Source of the DNA: Serratia sp. Ag1
GTDB lineage: Bacteria > Pseudomonadota > Gammaproteobacteria > Enterobacterales > Enterobacteriaceae
Reading direction: 5' to 3'
Length of the DNA: 64,000 nt
Assembly: GCF_000743355.1 (NCBI RefSeq)
Contig: NZ_JQEI01000015.1
Span: 146,787-210,786 of the forward strand
The notes beneath the pieces are model-generated. The model made no database searches, was not told the origin of the DNA, and saw only the letters and a list, made by a program, of their open reading frames with translations. Position 1 is the first letter of the stretch, and every line of letters begins with the position of its first letter. Shown piece after piece: positions 1 through 9,902 of this stretch. Both the position numbers and the translations under genes were made by a program.

Positions 1-213
1 AGCTCTTCTTCGGGTATTGGCTATACGCTGCAGGCAATTGTTGAACGCCGCCTGGGTTCTCATTGGACGATGGGAGCAGGGGTGGATATCCAGCAGGCCA
101 AAGACTATACGCCAAGCCACGCTCTGATTTATCTGCGTTATTCATTCGAGGGTTGGCAAGGCGATCTCGATTTGCCGCCACAGCCGCTGACGCCATACGC
201 CGATTTCAAGTAA
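1..213 (+). CDS. bcsC: Cellulose synthase subunit BcsC, C-terminal end (partial)
   Basis: Frame 1 is open from the window edge to a TAA at 211-213, giving the last 70 residues. The tail contains SHALIYLRYSFEGWQGDL and ends PQPLTPYADF, the typical end of BcsC, whose C-terminal beta-barrel forms the outer-membrane pore for cellulose. The periplasmic TPR part lies outside the window. The next gene is the c-di-GMP phosphodiesterase hmsP, the same neighbour as in E. coli (bcsC-yhjK). Confidence 0.9.
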   Translation, partial: SSSSGIGYTLQAIVERRLGSHWTMGAGVDIQQAKDYTPSHALIYLRYSFEGWQGDLDLPPQPLTPYADFK

Positions 214-237
214 TGAGAAATTGGTCGATTCGGGTGT

Positions 238-270
238 TACCTATAGGGTGGTTTTGTTACCCTGTAGGTA
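238..270. other. Inverted repeat between bcsC and hmsP
   Basis: Arms 238-249 (TACCTATAGGGT) and 259-270 (ACCCTGTAGGTA) pair with one mismatch around a 9-base loop. No T-tract follows, so a plain intrinsic terminator is unlikely. It could be an RNA stem at the end of the bcs transcript or an operator. Confidence 0.4.
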
Positions 271-420
271 TTCCGGCTAGGATAAGGCTGAAACCCGCGC
301 TTTTCTATCCCCTGCCAGCGGGTTGGCAAGGCGAAAATACGCAGCCATCGAGTATACTTAGACCGGTTCGAGGGGAGAATAGACGGCTTTTAATGCAGTA
401 GGCATCAGCGGAGAGACGGT

Positions 421-2427
421 TTGCAGGTCAGGCGTTCGTTAACGATTAAGCAGATGGCCACGGTGTCCAGCGTGGCACTGGTGACGATCTGTATTTTCAT
501 CGTGATACAGCTATTCCATTTTGTGCAGCAGCGCAGGGATGATTACGCTCATCAATTAGAGAATATCGCGTACTCTGTCCGTCAACCGCTGGCCGAAGCT
601 GTGTTGCGTATGGATGTGACGGAAACGGAGGATGTGCTCAATTCGTTGCTGCCAGTGGGGATCCTCACGCGAGCGTATATCGTATTGCCGAATGAATTTC
701 AGGCGGTGCACGCTAATTTTCCGCCTGAGCGGCCCGTCCCTGCGCTGCTGGCGCGTATTTTTGAGCTGCCGGTACAGATTTCAGTGCCGCTGCATTCCCT
801 CGAACGGGTGCCTGCTAACCCTCAGCCGCTGGCTTATCTGGTTTTACAGGCCGATTCGTTCCGTATGTACCAGTTTATTATCAGCACCTTATCGACCATG
901 ATGTCGACTTATCTGTTGCTGGCGTTGATCCTGTCTGTCGCCGTGACCTGGTGCATGAATCGGTTGCTGGTTTATCCGTTGCGCGCGATGGTGAGGGAAC
1001 TGGAGGATATTGCCCCAGAAGATATGCCTTATCATCAACTGATGTTGCCTGCCCATCACCAGGATGATGAACTGGGTTTGCTGGTGCGCAATTACAACCG
1101 CAATCAGCAGATGTTGGCCAAAGCACATACTGAAATGAGCCGCCTCAGCACCCACAACTCGATGACCGAATTGCCCAACTCGGTGCTGTTTACCGCGTTG
1201 CTTGAGCAGCATATTGCTTCCACCTCCCGTGCGGCGAGTTTTAATCTGCTGGTGGTGGGGATTGAAACACTGCACGAAGTGTCTGGTGTACTCAGTGCGG
1301 CAAAGCGTGAAGCACTGTTGCTGATGATGGTGGATAAACTGCGCGTTTCTCTTGCGGCCGACTGTGTGCTGGCGCAGTTAAGCAACGCTGAATTTGCCAT
1401 TCTGGCGAAAAATATTGAGCAGCCACTCCAGGCTATGCAGTTGGCCAGGCGCATTATGGCGGAGATCAATAAACCGCTGAACTTGGAACATCTGTCGCTA
1501 CGGCCAAATGCCAGTATCGGTATTGCTCACTTTCCTTACCGTGGGGAATGTGCGGAGCAACTGCTGCGTAGTGCCACTTCGGCGATGATGTCGGCACATC
1601 GCGAAGGCAAGAATCAGATCTTATTCTTTGAACCCAGCCTGACGGAAAGAACGCAAAAAAGATTAACGCAGGAAAGTGAGATTCTGCGGGCGATTGAACA
1701 ACGTCAGTTTACGCTGTTCCTGCAGCCTCAGGTGGATATGCAAACCCAGCAGGTGCTGGGTGCCGAAGCGTTGCTGCGTTGGCAGCGGCAGGACGGAAGT
1801 TTGGGGTTACCAACGGAAGTGATCCCGTTGGCAGAGGAATTGGGGGTGATCATCCCGCTCGGCAACTGGGTGCTGGAAGAGTCCTGTCGCATTCTGGAAC
1901 AGTGGCAAAAACAGGGTATTGAGCTGCCGCTGGCGGTGAATGTTTCTGCGATTCAGGTACAACATAAAGATTTTGTCCCACACCTTAAGCAACTGTTGGC
2001 CCTGCATCAGATCGCACCGGGCAAGCTGTTGCTGGAGATCACCGAAACCGTGCGCCTGAACGATCTTGAGCATGTGCTGGAACTGTTGCGTGAATTGCAT
2101 GATTCGGGCCTGTCTATCGTGCTGGACGACTTTGGCATGGGCCATTCCAATCTGAATTACCTCAATCACCTTAAATGCTTACCGATCGATCTGCTCAAGA
2201 TAGACAAGAGTTTCATTGATGGCCTGCCGGAGGATGATGCGATCGTCCGCATCATCAGCACCATTTCTGATGTGCTCCATCTGCCTGTCATGGCGGAAGG
2301 CGTCGAAACTGAAGCTCAGCGCGATTGGCTGGTGCAGCAGGGTATCCGCAATGGTCAAGGTTTTCTGTTTGCCAAGCCATTGCCCCGCGAGGCGTTTGAA
2401 GCGCAATTCTGCGTGTCGGCACGGTAA
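421..2427 (+). CDS. hmsP: HmsP/YhjK (PdeK) c-di-GMP phosphodiesterase, membrane-bound
   Basis: A 668-residue inner-membrane protein that lowers c-di-GMP next to the cellulose genes. Order: TM helix (about 14-36), periplasmic sensor region (37-150), second TM helix (about 154-180), HAMP-like linker, GGDEF-like domain (250-405), EAL domain (415-660). The GGDEF site is degenerate: SNAEF stands where GGDEF should be. The EAL domain keeps EALLRW (E449), NVSA, EITE, DDFG (569-572), LLKIDKSF, AEGVET and GQGFLF, so it should hydrolyse c-di-GMP. The TTG start at 421 is chosen because GGAGAG at 410-415 is a good ribosome binding site and the first residues match the E. coli start. Family membership is clear; the target process (cellulose/biofilm) is inferred from location. 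Confidence 0.92.
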   Translation: MQVRRSLTIKQMATVSSVALVTICIFIVIQLFHFVQQRRDDYAHQLENIAYSVRQPLAEAVLRMDVTETEDVLNSLLPVGILTRAYIVLPNEFQAVHANFPPERPVPALLARIFELPVQISVPLHSLERVPANPQPLAYLVLQADSFRMYQFIISTLSTMMSTYLLLALILSVAVTWCMNRLLVYPLRAMVRELEDIAPEDMPYHQLMLPAHHQDDELGLLVRNYNRNQQMLAKAHTEMSRLSTHNSMTELPNSVLFTALLEQHIASTSRAASFNLLVVGIETLHEVSGVLSAAKREALLLMMVDKLRVSLAADCVLAQLSNAEFAILAKNIEQPLQAMQLARRIMAEINKPLNLEHLSLRPNASIGIAHFPYRGECAEQLLRSATSAMMSAHREGKNQILFFEPSLTERTQKRLTQESEILRAIEQRQFTLFLQPQVDMQTQQVLGAEALLRWQRQDGSLGLPTEVIPLAEELGVIIPLGNWVLEESCRILEQWQKQGIELPLAVNVSAIQVQHKDFVPHLKQLLALHQIAPGKLLLEITETVRLNDLEHVLELLRELHDSGLSIVLDDFGMGHSNLNYLNHLKCLPIDLLKIDKSFIDGLPEDDAIVRIISTISDVLHLPVMAEGVETEAQRDWLVQQGIRNGQGFLFAKPLPREAFEAQFCVSAR

Positions 2428-2722
2428 TTTTTTGCGCGACGTTCTTCCAGGAATGCCCTTATTTTCTGGTACTTCTGCGAGGCCTGAAAACCGTTCATTC
2501 CCCCTACCTCTTTTGCGTTAATGCAAAGAAAAGCTTACATAGCTTTCAGTTTTGCAGTCTAGCTGACGCGTTTCAGCTCTTAAATTCGTATCAATAAGCG
2601 CTTTTGGGGGCAACAAATTATTTCCATGTTGTTATGTGGGTGTTATTTTCCGCGCTAGCGATAAACAGGACGGACGAGTGAGTGTCCTCCTGCCGCGTTG
2701 TTCCCCCCCCAAAGGATTTCAT

Positions 2723-4015
2723 ATGAAAACAACTATCTTTAAAAGCCTCTATTTTCAGGTGCTGACGGCAATAACGTTGGGTATCCTGCTTGGCCATTTT
2801 TACCCTGACCTCGGTGCCCAGATGAAACCACTGGGTGATGGATTTGTTAAATTAATCAAAATGATTATCGCACCAGTGATTTTCTGTACCGTGGTGACCG
2901 GCATCGCGGGCATGGAAAGCATGAAGGCCGTTGGCCGCACCGGGGCGATTGCACTGCTGTATTTTGAAATTGTCAGTACCTTGGCGCTGCTGATCGGTTT
3001 GGTGATCGTTAACGTGGTGCAGCCGGGGGCCGGGATGAACGTCGATCCGGGTACGCTGGATGCCAAAGCGGTGGCAGTGTATGCCGAGCAGGCGTCGCAA
3101 CAGGGGATCATCCCCTTCCTGCTGGACATTATTCCGGGTAGCGTGATTGGCGCGTTTGCCAGTGGCAATATCCTGCAAGTGTTGCTGTTTGCCGTGCTGT
3201 TTGGTTTTGCCCTGCATCGCCTGGGTGAAAAAGGCCAGCTGATCTTCAACGTGATCGAGAGTTTCTCACGTGTGATCTTCGGCATTATCAACATGATCAT
3301 GCGCTTGGCTCCACTGGGTGCGTTTGGTGCCATGGCGTTCACCATCGGTAAATATGGCGTGGGGACGCTGGTGCAGCTTGGCCAGTTGATCGCCTGCTTC
3401 TATATTACCTGTGTGCTGTTTGTGGTGGTGGTGCTCGGCTCGATTGCTCGCTTCAACGGCTTTAGCATCTTCAAGTTTATTCGCTACATCAAAGAAGAGC
3501 TGTTGATTGTGCTCGGTACTTCGTCTTCCGAGTCCGTACTGCCGCGCATGCTCGATAAAATGGAAAAGCTGGGCTGCAAGAAGTCAGTGGTCGGGCTGGT
3601 TATCCCCACCGGTTACTCGTTCAACCTGGATGGTACCTCGATCTACCTGACAATGGCCGCGGTGTTTATCGCTCAGGCCACTAACACCCATATGGACGTC
3701 ATGCATCAGGTGACACTGCTGGTGGTGCTACTGCTGTCTTCGAAAGGGGCTGCAGGTGTTACCGGTAGCGGCTTTATCGTTCTGGCTGCGACTATCTCGG
3801 CGGTGGGCCATTTACCGCTGGCCGGTCTGGCGCTGATTCTGGGTATCGACCGCTTTATGTCAGAAGCGCGTGCGCTGACCAATCTGGTCGGTAACGGTGT
3901 TGCAACCGTGGTTGTCGCGAAGTGGTGTAACCAACTGGATGAGAAACAGTTGCATGACACGCTGAACAATAAACATGGTGCCCTTCCTGCCGATAAAACA
4001 CTGCCTTCTGCCTGA
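2723..4015 (+). CDS. dctA: C4-dicarboxylate/H+ symporter DctA
   Basis: A 430-residue inner-membrane carrier for aerobic uptake of succinate, fumarate, malate and aspartate. Nearly every segment matches E. coli DctA, including [17 protein letters not shown], the serine-rich [14 protein letters not shown] re-entrant loop, [12 protein letters not shown] and [13 protein letters not shown], all DAACS-family hallmarks. The frame is open further upstream, but the ATG at 2723 is preceded by AAAGGA and gives [13 protein letters not shown], the family N-terminus. An 8-C run lies directly before the ribosome binding site. Expression in E. coli needs DcuSR and CRP; I did not locate their sites with confidence in the 295-bp upstream gap. 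Confidence 0.97.
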   Translation: MKTTIFKSLYFQVLTAITLGILLGHFYPDLGAQMKPLGDGFVKLIKMIIAPVIFCTVVTGIAGMESMKAVGRTGAIALLYFEIVSTLALLIGLVIVNVVQPGAGMNVDPGTLDAKAVAVYAEQASQQGIIPFLLDIIPGSVIGAFASGNILQVLLFAVLFGFALHRLGEKGQLIFNVIESFSRVIFGIINMIMRLAPLGAFGAMAFTIGKYGVGTLVQLGQLIACFYITCVLFVVVVLGSIARFNGFSIFKFIRYIKEELLIVLGTSSSESVLPRMLDKMEKLGCKKSVVGLVIPTGYSFNLDGTSIYLTMAAVFIAQATNTHMDVMHQVTLLVVLLLSSKGAAGVTGSGFIVLAATISAVGHLPLAGLALILGIDRFMSEARALTNLVGNGVATVVVAKWCNQLDEKQLHDTLNNKHGALPADKTLPSA

Positions 4016-4030
4016 TTATTCTTGCTAAAA

Positions 4031-4055
4031 CCTCGGCTGCCACCCGCAGCCGAGG
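4031..4055 (+). terminator. Intrinsic terminator after dctA
   Basis: A perfect 10-bp stem, CCTCGGCTGC (4031-4040) and GCAGCCGAGG (4046-4055), with loop CACCC, begins 16 bases after the dctA stop. A pyrimidine-rich stretch follows rather than a clean T run. Confidence 0.7.
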
Positions 4056-4311
4056 TTGCTCCTCTTCGCTTTTGTGACGCTTACCGTACTTAAAATTCCG
4101 CACTTTATATATTTTTCGCTCGGATGAGTGACATCCGCAAAGGCACGCGGTCTAACAGGATGGTACACTTCCCGCTTTCCGCCCGCGGCGAAACTCAGGG
4201 CGTTATTGTCGGCTGTGCGATCCACCAATTGTGGGTGCAGCCTGATATTCCATTGAATGGGATATCCTTATTTACCTATAAAAATTGGACAGTCATAAAG
4301 TAGGGGTTCAC

Positions 4312-5802
4312 ATGCAGGGCACCAGAATTCATCTTTTAGTGGGTGGGCTACTGTTGGCTGCGGCCAGCGGTGGCGTGCAGGCTGAAGCGCTACAACCGGA
4401 TCCCGCCTGGCAACAGGGCCAACTGGATAACGGGTTTTCCTGGCAGATTCTCGATACGCCGCAGCGGCCAAGCGATCGGGTTGAACTGCGTTTGATGGTC
4501 AATACCGGATCGCTGATGGAATCTTCCCAGCAGATCGGTTTTGCTCATCTGTTGCCGCGTATTGCACTCGCGCGCAGCGAAAGTTTTACCGAGCCGCAGT
4601 TACGCTCGTTGTGGCAACAGAGCGTCGATAGCGAACGGCCATTGCCGCCAGCCGTAAGCTCGTATGATTTCACCATGTACAATTTGAGTTTGCCGAATAA
4701 CCGCCCCGATCTGTTGAAAGAGGCTTTGAACTGGTTGGCAGACACCACGGGCAGAATGGCCATTGATGAGCCTACGGTGCAGTCGGTGATCAACGCTAAC
4801 GGCGACCCTATCGGTACTTTCCCGCCTGACCCTAAAGATTCCTGGTGGCGTTATCGCCTGAAAGACTCAACGTTGCTGGCACACGATCCCGGTCAACCGA
4901 TCAAGCAGCCAGTTAATATCGAAGAACTGAAGAAATTTTACGGGCAGTGGTATACCCCGGACGCTATGACCCTATACGTGGTAGGGAAAGTGGATAGCCG
5001 CAGCCTGAGTGAGCAGATCAACAAAGCGTTTTCGCCGTTAAAGGGTAAACGCGAATCACCAGCGACCATGCCGACGTTGACACCATTACCGCAGCAGCCG
5101 GTTAGCCTGATCAGCGATCAGGTGAAGCAGGATACGCTGTCGATCATGTGGGATTCGCCGTGGCATCCGATCCGTGATTCACAAAGTTTGAGCCGCTACT
5201 GGCGCAGCGATATCGCGCGTGAAGCCCTGTTCTGGCATATTCAGCAGGTGTTGCAGAAGAGCGAGCAGAAAAATATTCAGTTGGGCTTTGACTGCCGGGT
5301 GCAGTATCAACGTGCGCAGTGTGCGATCCATATGAATTCGCCGAATGACAACCTGAATAGCGGCCTGGCGTTTATTGCCCGGGAATTGGTTAACCTGCGT
5401 AATAACGGTTTCTCTCAAGATGAGTTCAATGCGTTGTTGGTGCAGAAAAACGATCAGTTGAGCAAACTGTTTGCCACCTATGCCCGCACGGATACCGATA
5501 TCCTGATGAGCCAGCGTTTGCGTTCGCAGCAGAGTGGGGTGGTGGATATTGCACCGGAACAGTATCAGAAACTGCGTCAGGCGTTTCTTTCCGCGTTGAC
5601 GTTGGAGGAACTGAATCAAGAGCTGAAGTCGCAACTGTCGCAGGACGCAACGCTGGTGCTGATACAACCGAGAGGTGAACCGGAGATGAACATGAAACAG
5701 CTCCAGGAAACCTACGACGGTATCATGAAGCCTGCTCCGGCGGTGGCCAGCGAAGAAGCCAAACCGGCAGATACTGCCGTGCCCGAAGCCAGCACGCCGT
5801 AA
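4312..5802 (+). CDS. yhjJ: YhjJ, periplasmic M16-family peptidase-like protein without the zinc motif
   Basis: A 496-residue protein with a signal peptide (cleavage near VQA|EALQ) followed by two M16 (insulinase/pitrilysin) folds, so probably periplasmic. Closely similar to E. coli YhjJ along its length (LQPDPAWQQG, QRPSDRVELRL, YTPDAMTLYVVG, VDIAPEQYQKLRQ). The catalytic HxxEH signature of active M16 peptidases is replaced by HLLPR at 79-83, so it is unlikely to be a zinc protease. The C-terminus is an Ala/Pro/Glu-rich tail. The ATG at 4312 is chosen for its AGGGG ribosome binding site and match to the known N-terminus. Cellular role unknown; co-occurrence with dctA and bcs is conserved. Confidence 0.9.
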   Translation: MQGTRIHLLVGGLLLAAASGGVQAEALQPDPAWQQGQLDNGFSWQILDTPQRPSDRVELRLMVNTGSLMESSQQIGFAHLLPRIALARSESFTEPQLRSLWQQSVDSERPLPPAVSSYDFTMYNLSLPNNRPDLLKEALNWLADTTGRMAIDEPTVQSVINANGDPIGTFPPDPKDSWWRYRLKDSTLLAHDPGQPIKQPVNIEELKKFYGQWYTPDAMTLYVVGKVDSRSLSEQINKAFSPLKGKRESPATMPTLTPLPQQPVSLISDQVKQDTLSIMWDSPWHPIRDSQSLSRYWRSDIAREALFWHIQQVLQKSEQKNIQLGFDCRVQYQRAQCAIHMNSPNDNLNSGLAFIARELVNLRNNGFSQDEFNALLVQKNDQLSKLFATYARTDTDILMSQRLRSQQSGVVDIAPEQYQKLRQAFLSALTLEELNQELKSQLSQDATLVLIQPRGEPEMNMKQLQETYDGIMKPAPAVASEEAKPADTAVPEASTP

Positions 5803-5807
5803 CATCA

Positions 5808-5825
5808 GGGGCAGAACGCTGCCCC
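5808..5825. terminator. Hairpin between convergent yhjJ and ppiC
   Basis: GGGGCAG (5808-5814) pairs with CTGCCCC (5819-5825) around a 4-base loop between the convergent 3' ends of yhjJ and ppiC. TTGGGTTT follows on the plus strand, so it may terminate yhjJ transcription and partly serve ppiC. Confidence 0.5.
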
Positions 5826-5831
5826 TTGGGT

Positions 5832-6113
5832 TTAATTGCGATAAAGCACCTTGATGATGTGATAACCGAACTGGGTTTTCACCGGGCCGTAAGGTTTCAG
5901 CAGTGGAATACTGAATACGGCTTTATCAAAAGCCGCGACCATGGTGCCTTTGTTGAACTCACCCAGTGAACCACCGTTACGCTTTGATGGGCAGCTCGAA
6001 TATTTGCGCGCCAGCGTATCGAAGCTGACGCCGCGCTTCAGTTTGGCCAACAACTCGTTGGCCAATTTTTCGTTATCTACCAGAATGTGCAAGGCACAGG
6101 CCGTTTTAGCCAT
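5832..6113 (-). CDS. ppiC: Peptidyl-prolyl cis-trans isomerase C (parvulin)
   Basis: A 93-residue single-domain parvulin that catalyses prolyl cis-trans isomerisation; no signal peptide, so cytoplasmic. Family signatures are ALHILV near the start, [13 protein letters not shown] in the middle, AFDKAVFS and the terminal [14 protein letters not shown]. The start is placed at the MAKTA methionine (6113), giving exactly the E. coli length; the frame is open four codons further upstream. Divergent from rep, as in E. coli ilvC-ppiC-rep, but ilvC is replaced on the far side by yhjJ. Confidence 0.95.
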   Translation of the reverse strand: MAKTACALHILVDNEKLANELLAKLKRGVSFDTLARKYSSCPSKRNGGSLGEFNKGTMVAAFDKAVFSIPLLKPYGPVKTQFGYHIIKVLYRN

Positions 6114-6225
6114 CATTTTATCCATCAGTCATGCAGAAATTGCCGTCATTATACCTGTTAAATCTCGCTGGCGCTTTCTGCTACAATCCTTCCCCCACGT
6201 TATGAGAATCGAGCAATAAAGCGCC

Positions 6226-8250
6226 ATGCGATTAAACTCCAGCCAACAACAAGCCGTCGAATTCGTTACCGGGCCATGCCTGGTGCTGGCCGGTGCCGGT
6301 TCCGGCAAAACACGTGTGATCACCAACAAAATCGCTCATCTGATCCACCAGTGTGGCTATCAGGCGCGGCACATTGCTGCCGTGACTTTTACCAACAAAG
6401 CGGCTCGGGAGATGAAAGAGCGTGTGGCGCAGACCATGGGGCGTAAAGAAGCACGTGGGTTGATGATTTCTACCTTCCATACGCTCGGGCTGGAGGTGAT
6501 CAAACGGGAATACGTGGCGCTGGGGATGAAGTCTAACTTTTCGCTGTTCGACGATCAGGATCAGTTGGCATTGCTGAAAGATCTGACTGAAAAATGGTTG
6601 GAAGGCGACAAAATGCTGGTGGCGCAGCTGATTTCTACTATTTCCAACTGGAAAAATGATCTGATAGACCCACCGCGAGCGATGGGGTTGGCGCGTTCTG
6701 AGCGCGATAAGCTGTTTGCTCACTGTTATGGGTTGTACGATGCCCATATGAAAGCCTGCAACGTGCTGGATTTTGACGACTTGATTCTGTTGCCGACGCT
6801 GTTGCTGCAACGTAATGAAGAGGTGCGTGAGCGTTGGCAGAACCGCATTCGCTATCTTTTAGTGGATGAATATCAGGATACCAACACCAGCCAGTACGAA
6901 CTGGTCAAATTACTGGTCGGTCACCGTGCGCGTTTTACCGTGGTGGGGGATGACGATCAGTCGATTTATTCCTGGCGTGGCGCACGCCCGCAAAATCTGG
7001 TGTTGTTGAAAGAAGACTTCCCGGCGTTGCAGGTGATTAAGTTGGAGCAAAATTACCGTTCCAGCGAGCGCATTCTTAAAGCCGCCAACATTCTGATTGC
7101 CAACAACCCGCACGTTTTTGAAAAGCGGCTGTTTTCTGAGTTGGGATACGGTGAAGAACTGAAAGTTATCACTGCCAATAATGAAGATCATGAGGCTGAA
7201 CGGGTGGTAGGTGAACTGATCGCCCATCACTTTGTGAAGAAAACCCACTACGGCGATTATGCCATCCTCTATCGCGGTAACCATCAGTCGCGGCTGTTTG
7301 AAAAAATGCTGATGCAAAACCGGATCCCGTACAAAATTTCTGGCGGTACCTCATTTTTCTCGCGGCCTGAAATCAAGGACTTGTTGGCTTATCTGCGCGT
7401 GTTGACCAACCCGGATGACGACAGCGCCTTCCTGCGCATCGTTAATACTCCGCGACGTGAAATCGGCCCGGCTACGTTGCAGAAACTGGGTGAATGGGCC
7501 AATCAGCGTAATAAAAGCCTGTTTCGTGCCAGTTTCGATCTCGGTTTGGGGCAGCATCTCACTGGCCGTGGCCTGGAGTCGCTGCAACGCTTTACGCATT
7601 GGATGGAGGGGATCGCCCAATTAGTGGAGCGGGAGCCCGTTGCGGCGGTGCGTGATCTGATCCACGGCATCGACTACGAAAGCTGGCTGTTCGAAACATC
7701 ACCTAGCCCGAAAGCAGCGGAAATGCGTATGAAGAACGTGAACACGCTGTTTGGCTGGATGACTGAAATGCTGGAAGGCAGTGAACTTGACGAAGCCATG
7801 ACGCTGACGCAGGTGGTTACCCGCTTTACCCTGCGCGATATGATGGAGCGTGGTGAAAGTGATGAAGAATCGGATCAGGTGCAGTTGATGACACTGCATG
7901 CCTCCAAAGGATTGGAATTCCCTTATGTGTTCCTGGTGGGCATGGAAGAAGGGCTATTGCCGCATCAAAGCAGTATTGATGAGGATAATGTCGACGAAGA
8001 GCGGCGTTTGGCTTATGTCGGTATCACCCGTGCCCAAAAAGAGCTGATTTTCACGCTGTGCCGCGAACGTCGCCAATACGGCGAACTGGTACGCCCTGAA
8101 CCAAGCCGTTTCCTGCTGGAATTGCCGCAGGATGATTTGGCCTGGGAGACGGAGCGCAAAGTAGTTAGCCCGCAGGAGCGTATGGAGAAGGGGCAGAGCC
8201 ATTTGGCCAGTGTGAAAGCGATGCTGGCGAGAGCCAAAGGCGGGAATTAA
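6226..8250 (+). CDS. rep: ATP-dependent DNA helicase Rep
   Basis: A 674-residue superfamily-1 3'-5' helicase (E. coli Rep is 673) that helps replication forks pass protein roadblocks and aids restart. Visible motifs: Walker A AGAGSGKT (22-29), Walker B DEYQDTN (from 214), [35 protein letters not shown] and [10 protein letters not shown]. The ATG at 6226 gives [14 protein letters not shown], the family start. It is divergent from ppiC with about 110 bp between; a TACAAT hexamer at 6182-6187 is a plausible -10. Confidence 0.98.
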   Translation: MRLNSSQQQAVEFVTGPCLVLAGAGSGKTRVITNKIAHLIHQCGYQARHIAAVTFTNKAAREMKERVAQTMGRKEARGLMISTFHTLGLEVIKREYVALGMKSNFSLFDDQDQLALLKDLTEKWLEGDKMLVAQLISTISNWKNDLIDPPRAMGLARSERDKLFAHCYGLYDAHMKACNVLDFDDLILLPTLLLQRNEEVRERWQNRIRYLLVDEYQDTNTSQYELVKLLVGHRARFTVVGDDDQSIYSWRGARPQNLVLLKEDFPALQVIKLEQNYRSSERILKAANILIANNPHVFEKRLFSELGYGEELKVITANNEDHEAERVVGELIAHHFVKKTHYGDYAILYRGNHQSRLFEKMLMQNRIPYKISGGTSFFSRPEIKDLLAYLRVLTNPDDDSAFLRIVNTPRREIGPATLQKLGEWANQRNKSLFRASFDLGLGQHLTGRGLESLQRFTHWMEGIAQLVEREPVAAVRDLIHGIDYESWLFETSPSPKAAEMRMKNVNTLFGWMTEMLEGSELDEAMTLTQVVTRFTLRDMMERGESDEESDQVQLMTLHASKGLEFPYVFLVGMEEGLLPHQSSIDEDNVDEERRLAYVGITRAQKELIFTLCRERRQYGELVRPEPSRFLLELPQDDLAWETERKVVSPQERMEKGQSHLASVKAMLARAKGGN

Positions 8251-8281
8251 GAATAAGGACGCTGGCAGCGCCCTGATCACA

Positions 8282-9775
8282 TCAGCGTTGCTCTTCCAGA
8301 TACAGTGGCCAATGGACATCACTTTGCCAGTGACTCTCCTGCTCCAGCGTTTCGGCACGCAGTGGATGTTGCTCCAGCCAGCCACGGGGCAGGGTGATAT
8401 GCAGTTCTTCATCGTTGGCGCGCAGGCGCACCGCAGGCAAGGTATCGTCCCGGCGACGGCTGGCAAAGATGATGGCTAAACGCAGAATCCGGCACAAACG
8501 CTGCGCCATACGTGGCAATACGGCGTTTTGCTGACTCAGCAGCGGCAAGTCAATGGTATTGCTTTGGTTTTGCAGCAGCGTTGCTAACAGTTTCTTCTGC
8601 GCTGGGGTAAAGCCGGGTAAATCCAGATGACGGATCAGATAAGCGGCGTGCTGTGATGCCTGTTTAAAATCAACGCTGAGGCCGATTTCATGAAGCAGGC
8701 AAGCCGCATGCAGCAGTTCACGACATCGAGCATCGAGCTGCCATGCGTTGGCAACCTGCAGAGAAAAGTTTGTGGCAAGCTGGCTGACACGTTCCGCCTG
8801 CTCGATATCCAGCAGATAACGGCGTTGCAGATTGCGCAGGGTACGGCTGCGGATATCCTGCTCGACGGGCAAATCCAGCATGCCATACACCAATCCTTCG
8901 CGTAGCGCACCGCCAGCAAGCAGCATGTATTCGATGTTCAGTTCCTGAAAAATCGCCAGCAGAATCGACAAACCACTGGGGAACACCAGGGCACGCTCTA
9001 GCGTCAGGCCTTCAATCTCCAGCTCTTCCAGTTTGCCGCACTGAATAGCACGCTGTTTCAGTTGGCGCAGTTTGGGCAACGTAATGCGTTCGTCCATCCC
9101 CTGAGCCACCATGATTTCCTGCAGCGCTTGTACCGTGCCAGAGGCCCCGACGCAAATCTGCCAACCCTGCTGACACAGCTGTGGCGCAAGAGGGCGAACC
9201 ATTTCGCGCGCAGCCTGTTCCGCCGCATCGAAGTTTTCCTGCCCCAGATTACGATCGCTGAAAAAGCGTTCAAGCCAGGTGACACAACCCATCGACAGGC
9301 TGTAAAGCTGCGTGGCCTGTGCCCCGGAGCCGGTCACCAGTTCCGTGCTGCCGCCGCCGATGTCCACCACCAAACGTTGAGCTGGGCCACCGGTGGTGTG
9401 TGCGACACCGTGATAAATCAGCCGGGCTTCCTCTTGGCCGCTGATCACTTGGATCGGGCACCCGAGGATCGCTTCGGCGGTATGCAGGAATTCGGCGGCA
9501 TTGCTTGCCATCCGCAAAGTTGCCGTCGCGACAACGCGGATTTGCTCACGGGGGATATCCTGCAGGCGCTCTGAAAATAACTTCAGGCATTGCCAACCAC
9601 GCTGCATGGCCTCGTGCGACAGATGATTATGCGGATCCAGACCGGCAGCCAGACGCACTTTGCGTTTGATGCGGGCCAGAGTCTGAACGCTGCCAGCGAC
9701 TTCACGAACCACCAGCATGTGGAAGCTGTTGGAGCCAAGATCGATGGCAGCATAAAGAGTATTGGAACTGGGCAT
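8282..9775 (-). CDS. gppA: Guanosine-5'-triphosphate,3'-diphosphate pyrophosphatase GppA
   Basis: A 497-residue protein of the exopolyphosphatase/GppA branch of the sugar kinase-Hsp70-actin superfamily. It converts pppGpp to ppGpp and may also hydrolyse polyphosphate. Signatures are [15 protein letters not shown] at the N-terminus (phosphate loop 1), [11 protein letters not shown] (phosphate loop 2) and an HD-like helical C-terminal half ([22 protein letters not shown]). It lies downstream of rhlB on the same strand, separated by an ERIC element, and converges with rep. Confidence 0.95.
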   Translation of the reverse strand: MPSSNTLYAAIDLGSNSFHMLVVREVAGSVQTLARIKRKVRLAAGLDPHNHLSHEAMQRGWQCLKLFSERLQDIPREQIRVVATATLRMASNAAEFLHTAEAILGCPIQVISGQEEARLIYHGVAHTTGGPAQRLVVDIGGGSTELVTGSGAQATQLYSLSMGCVTWLERFFSDRNLGQENFDAAEQAAREMVRPLAPQLCQQGWQICVGASGTVQALQEIMVAQGMDERITLPKLRQLKQRAIQCGKLEELEIEGLTLERALVFPSGLSILLAIFQELNIEYMLLAGGALREGLVYGMLDLPVEQDIRSRTLRNLQRRYLLDIEQAERVSQLATNFSLQVANAWQLDARCRELLHAACLLHEIGLSVDFKQASQHAAYLIRHLDLPGFTPAQKKLLATLLQNQSNTIDLPLLSQQNAVLPRMAQRLCRILRLAIIFASRRRDDTLPAVRLRANDEELHITLPRGWLEQHPLRAETLEQESHWQSDVHWPLYLEEQR

Positions 9776-9779
9776 AATA

Positions 9780-9902
9780 ATTATTCACTTCGCCTGGCAA
9801 GTTGCAACGCTGTTGGCCACCCCCAAGAACTTACCCGCGTAAGTTCTTGGGGGTGAACGTTGGCGCCAATTGGCTGCAACTTGAAATTCATCGGGAATAT
9901 CA
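9780..9902. repeat. ERIC-type repeat between rhlB and gppA
   Basis: The core is a perfect 17-bp inverted repeat, CACCCCCAAGAACTTAC (9818-9834) against 9839-9855, with a 4-base loop. It resembles the ERIC core, where a CCCC..CTTAC arm pairs with GTAAG..GGGG. The flanks carry CAAGTTGCA (left) and TGCAACTTGAAATTCATC (right), the outer inverted arms of the family. The right end touches the rhlB stop codon at 9900-9902. Confidence 0.7.
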
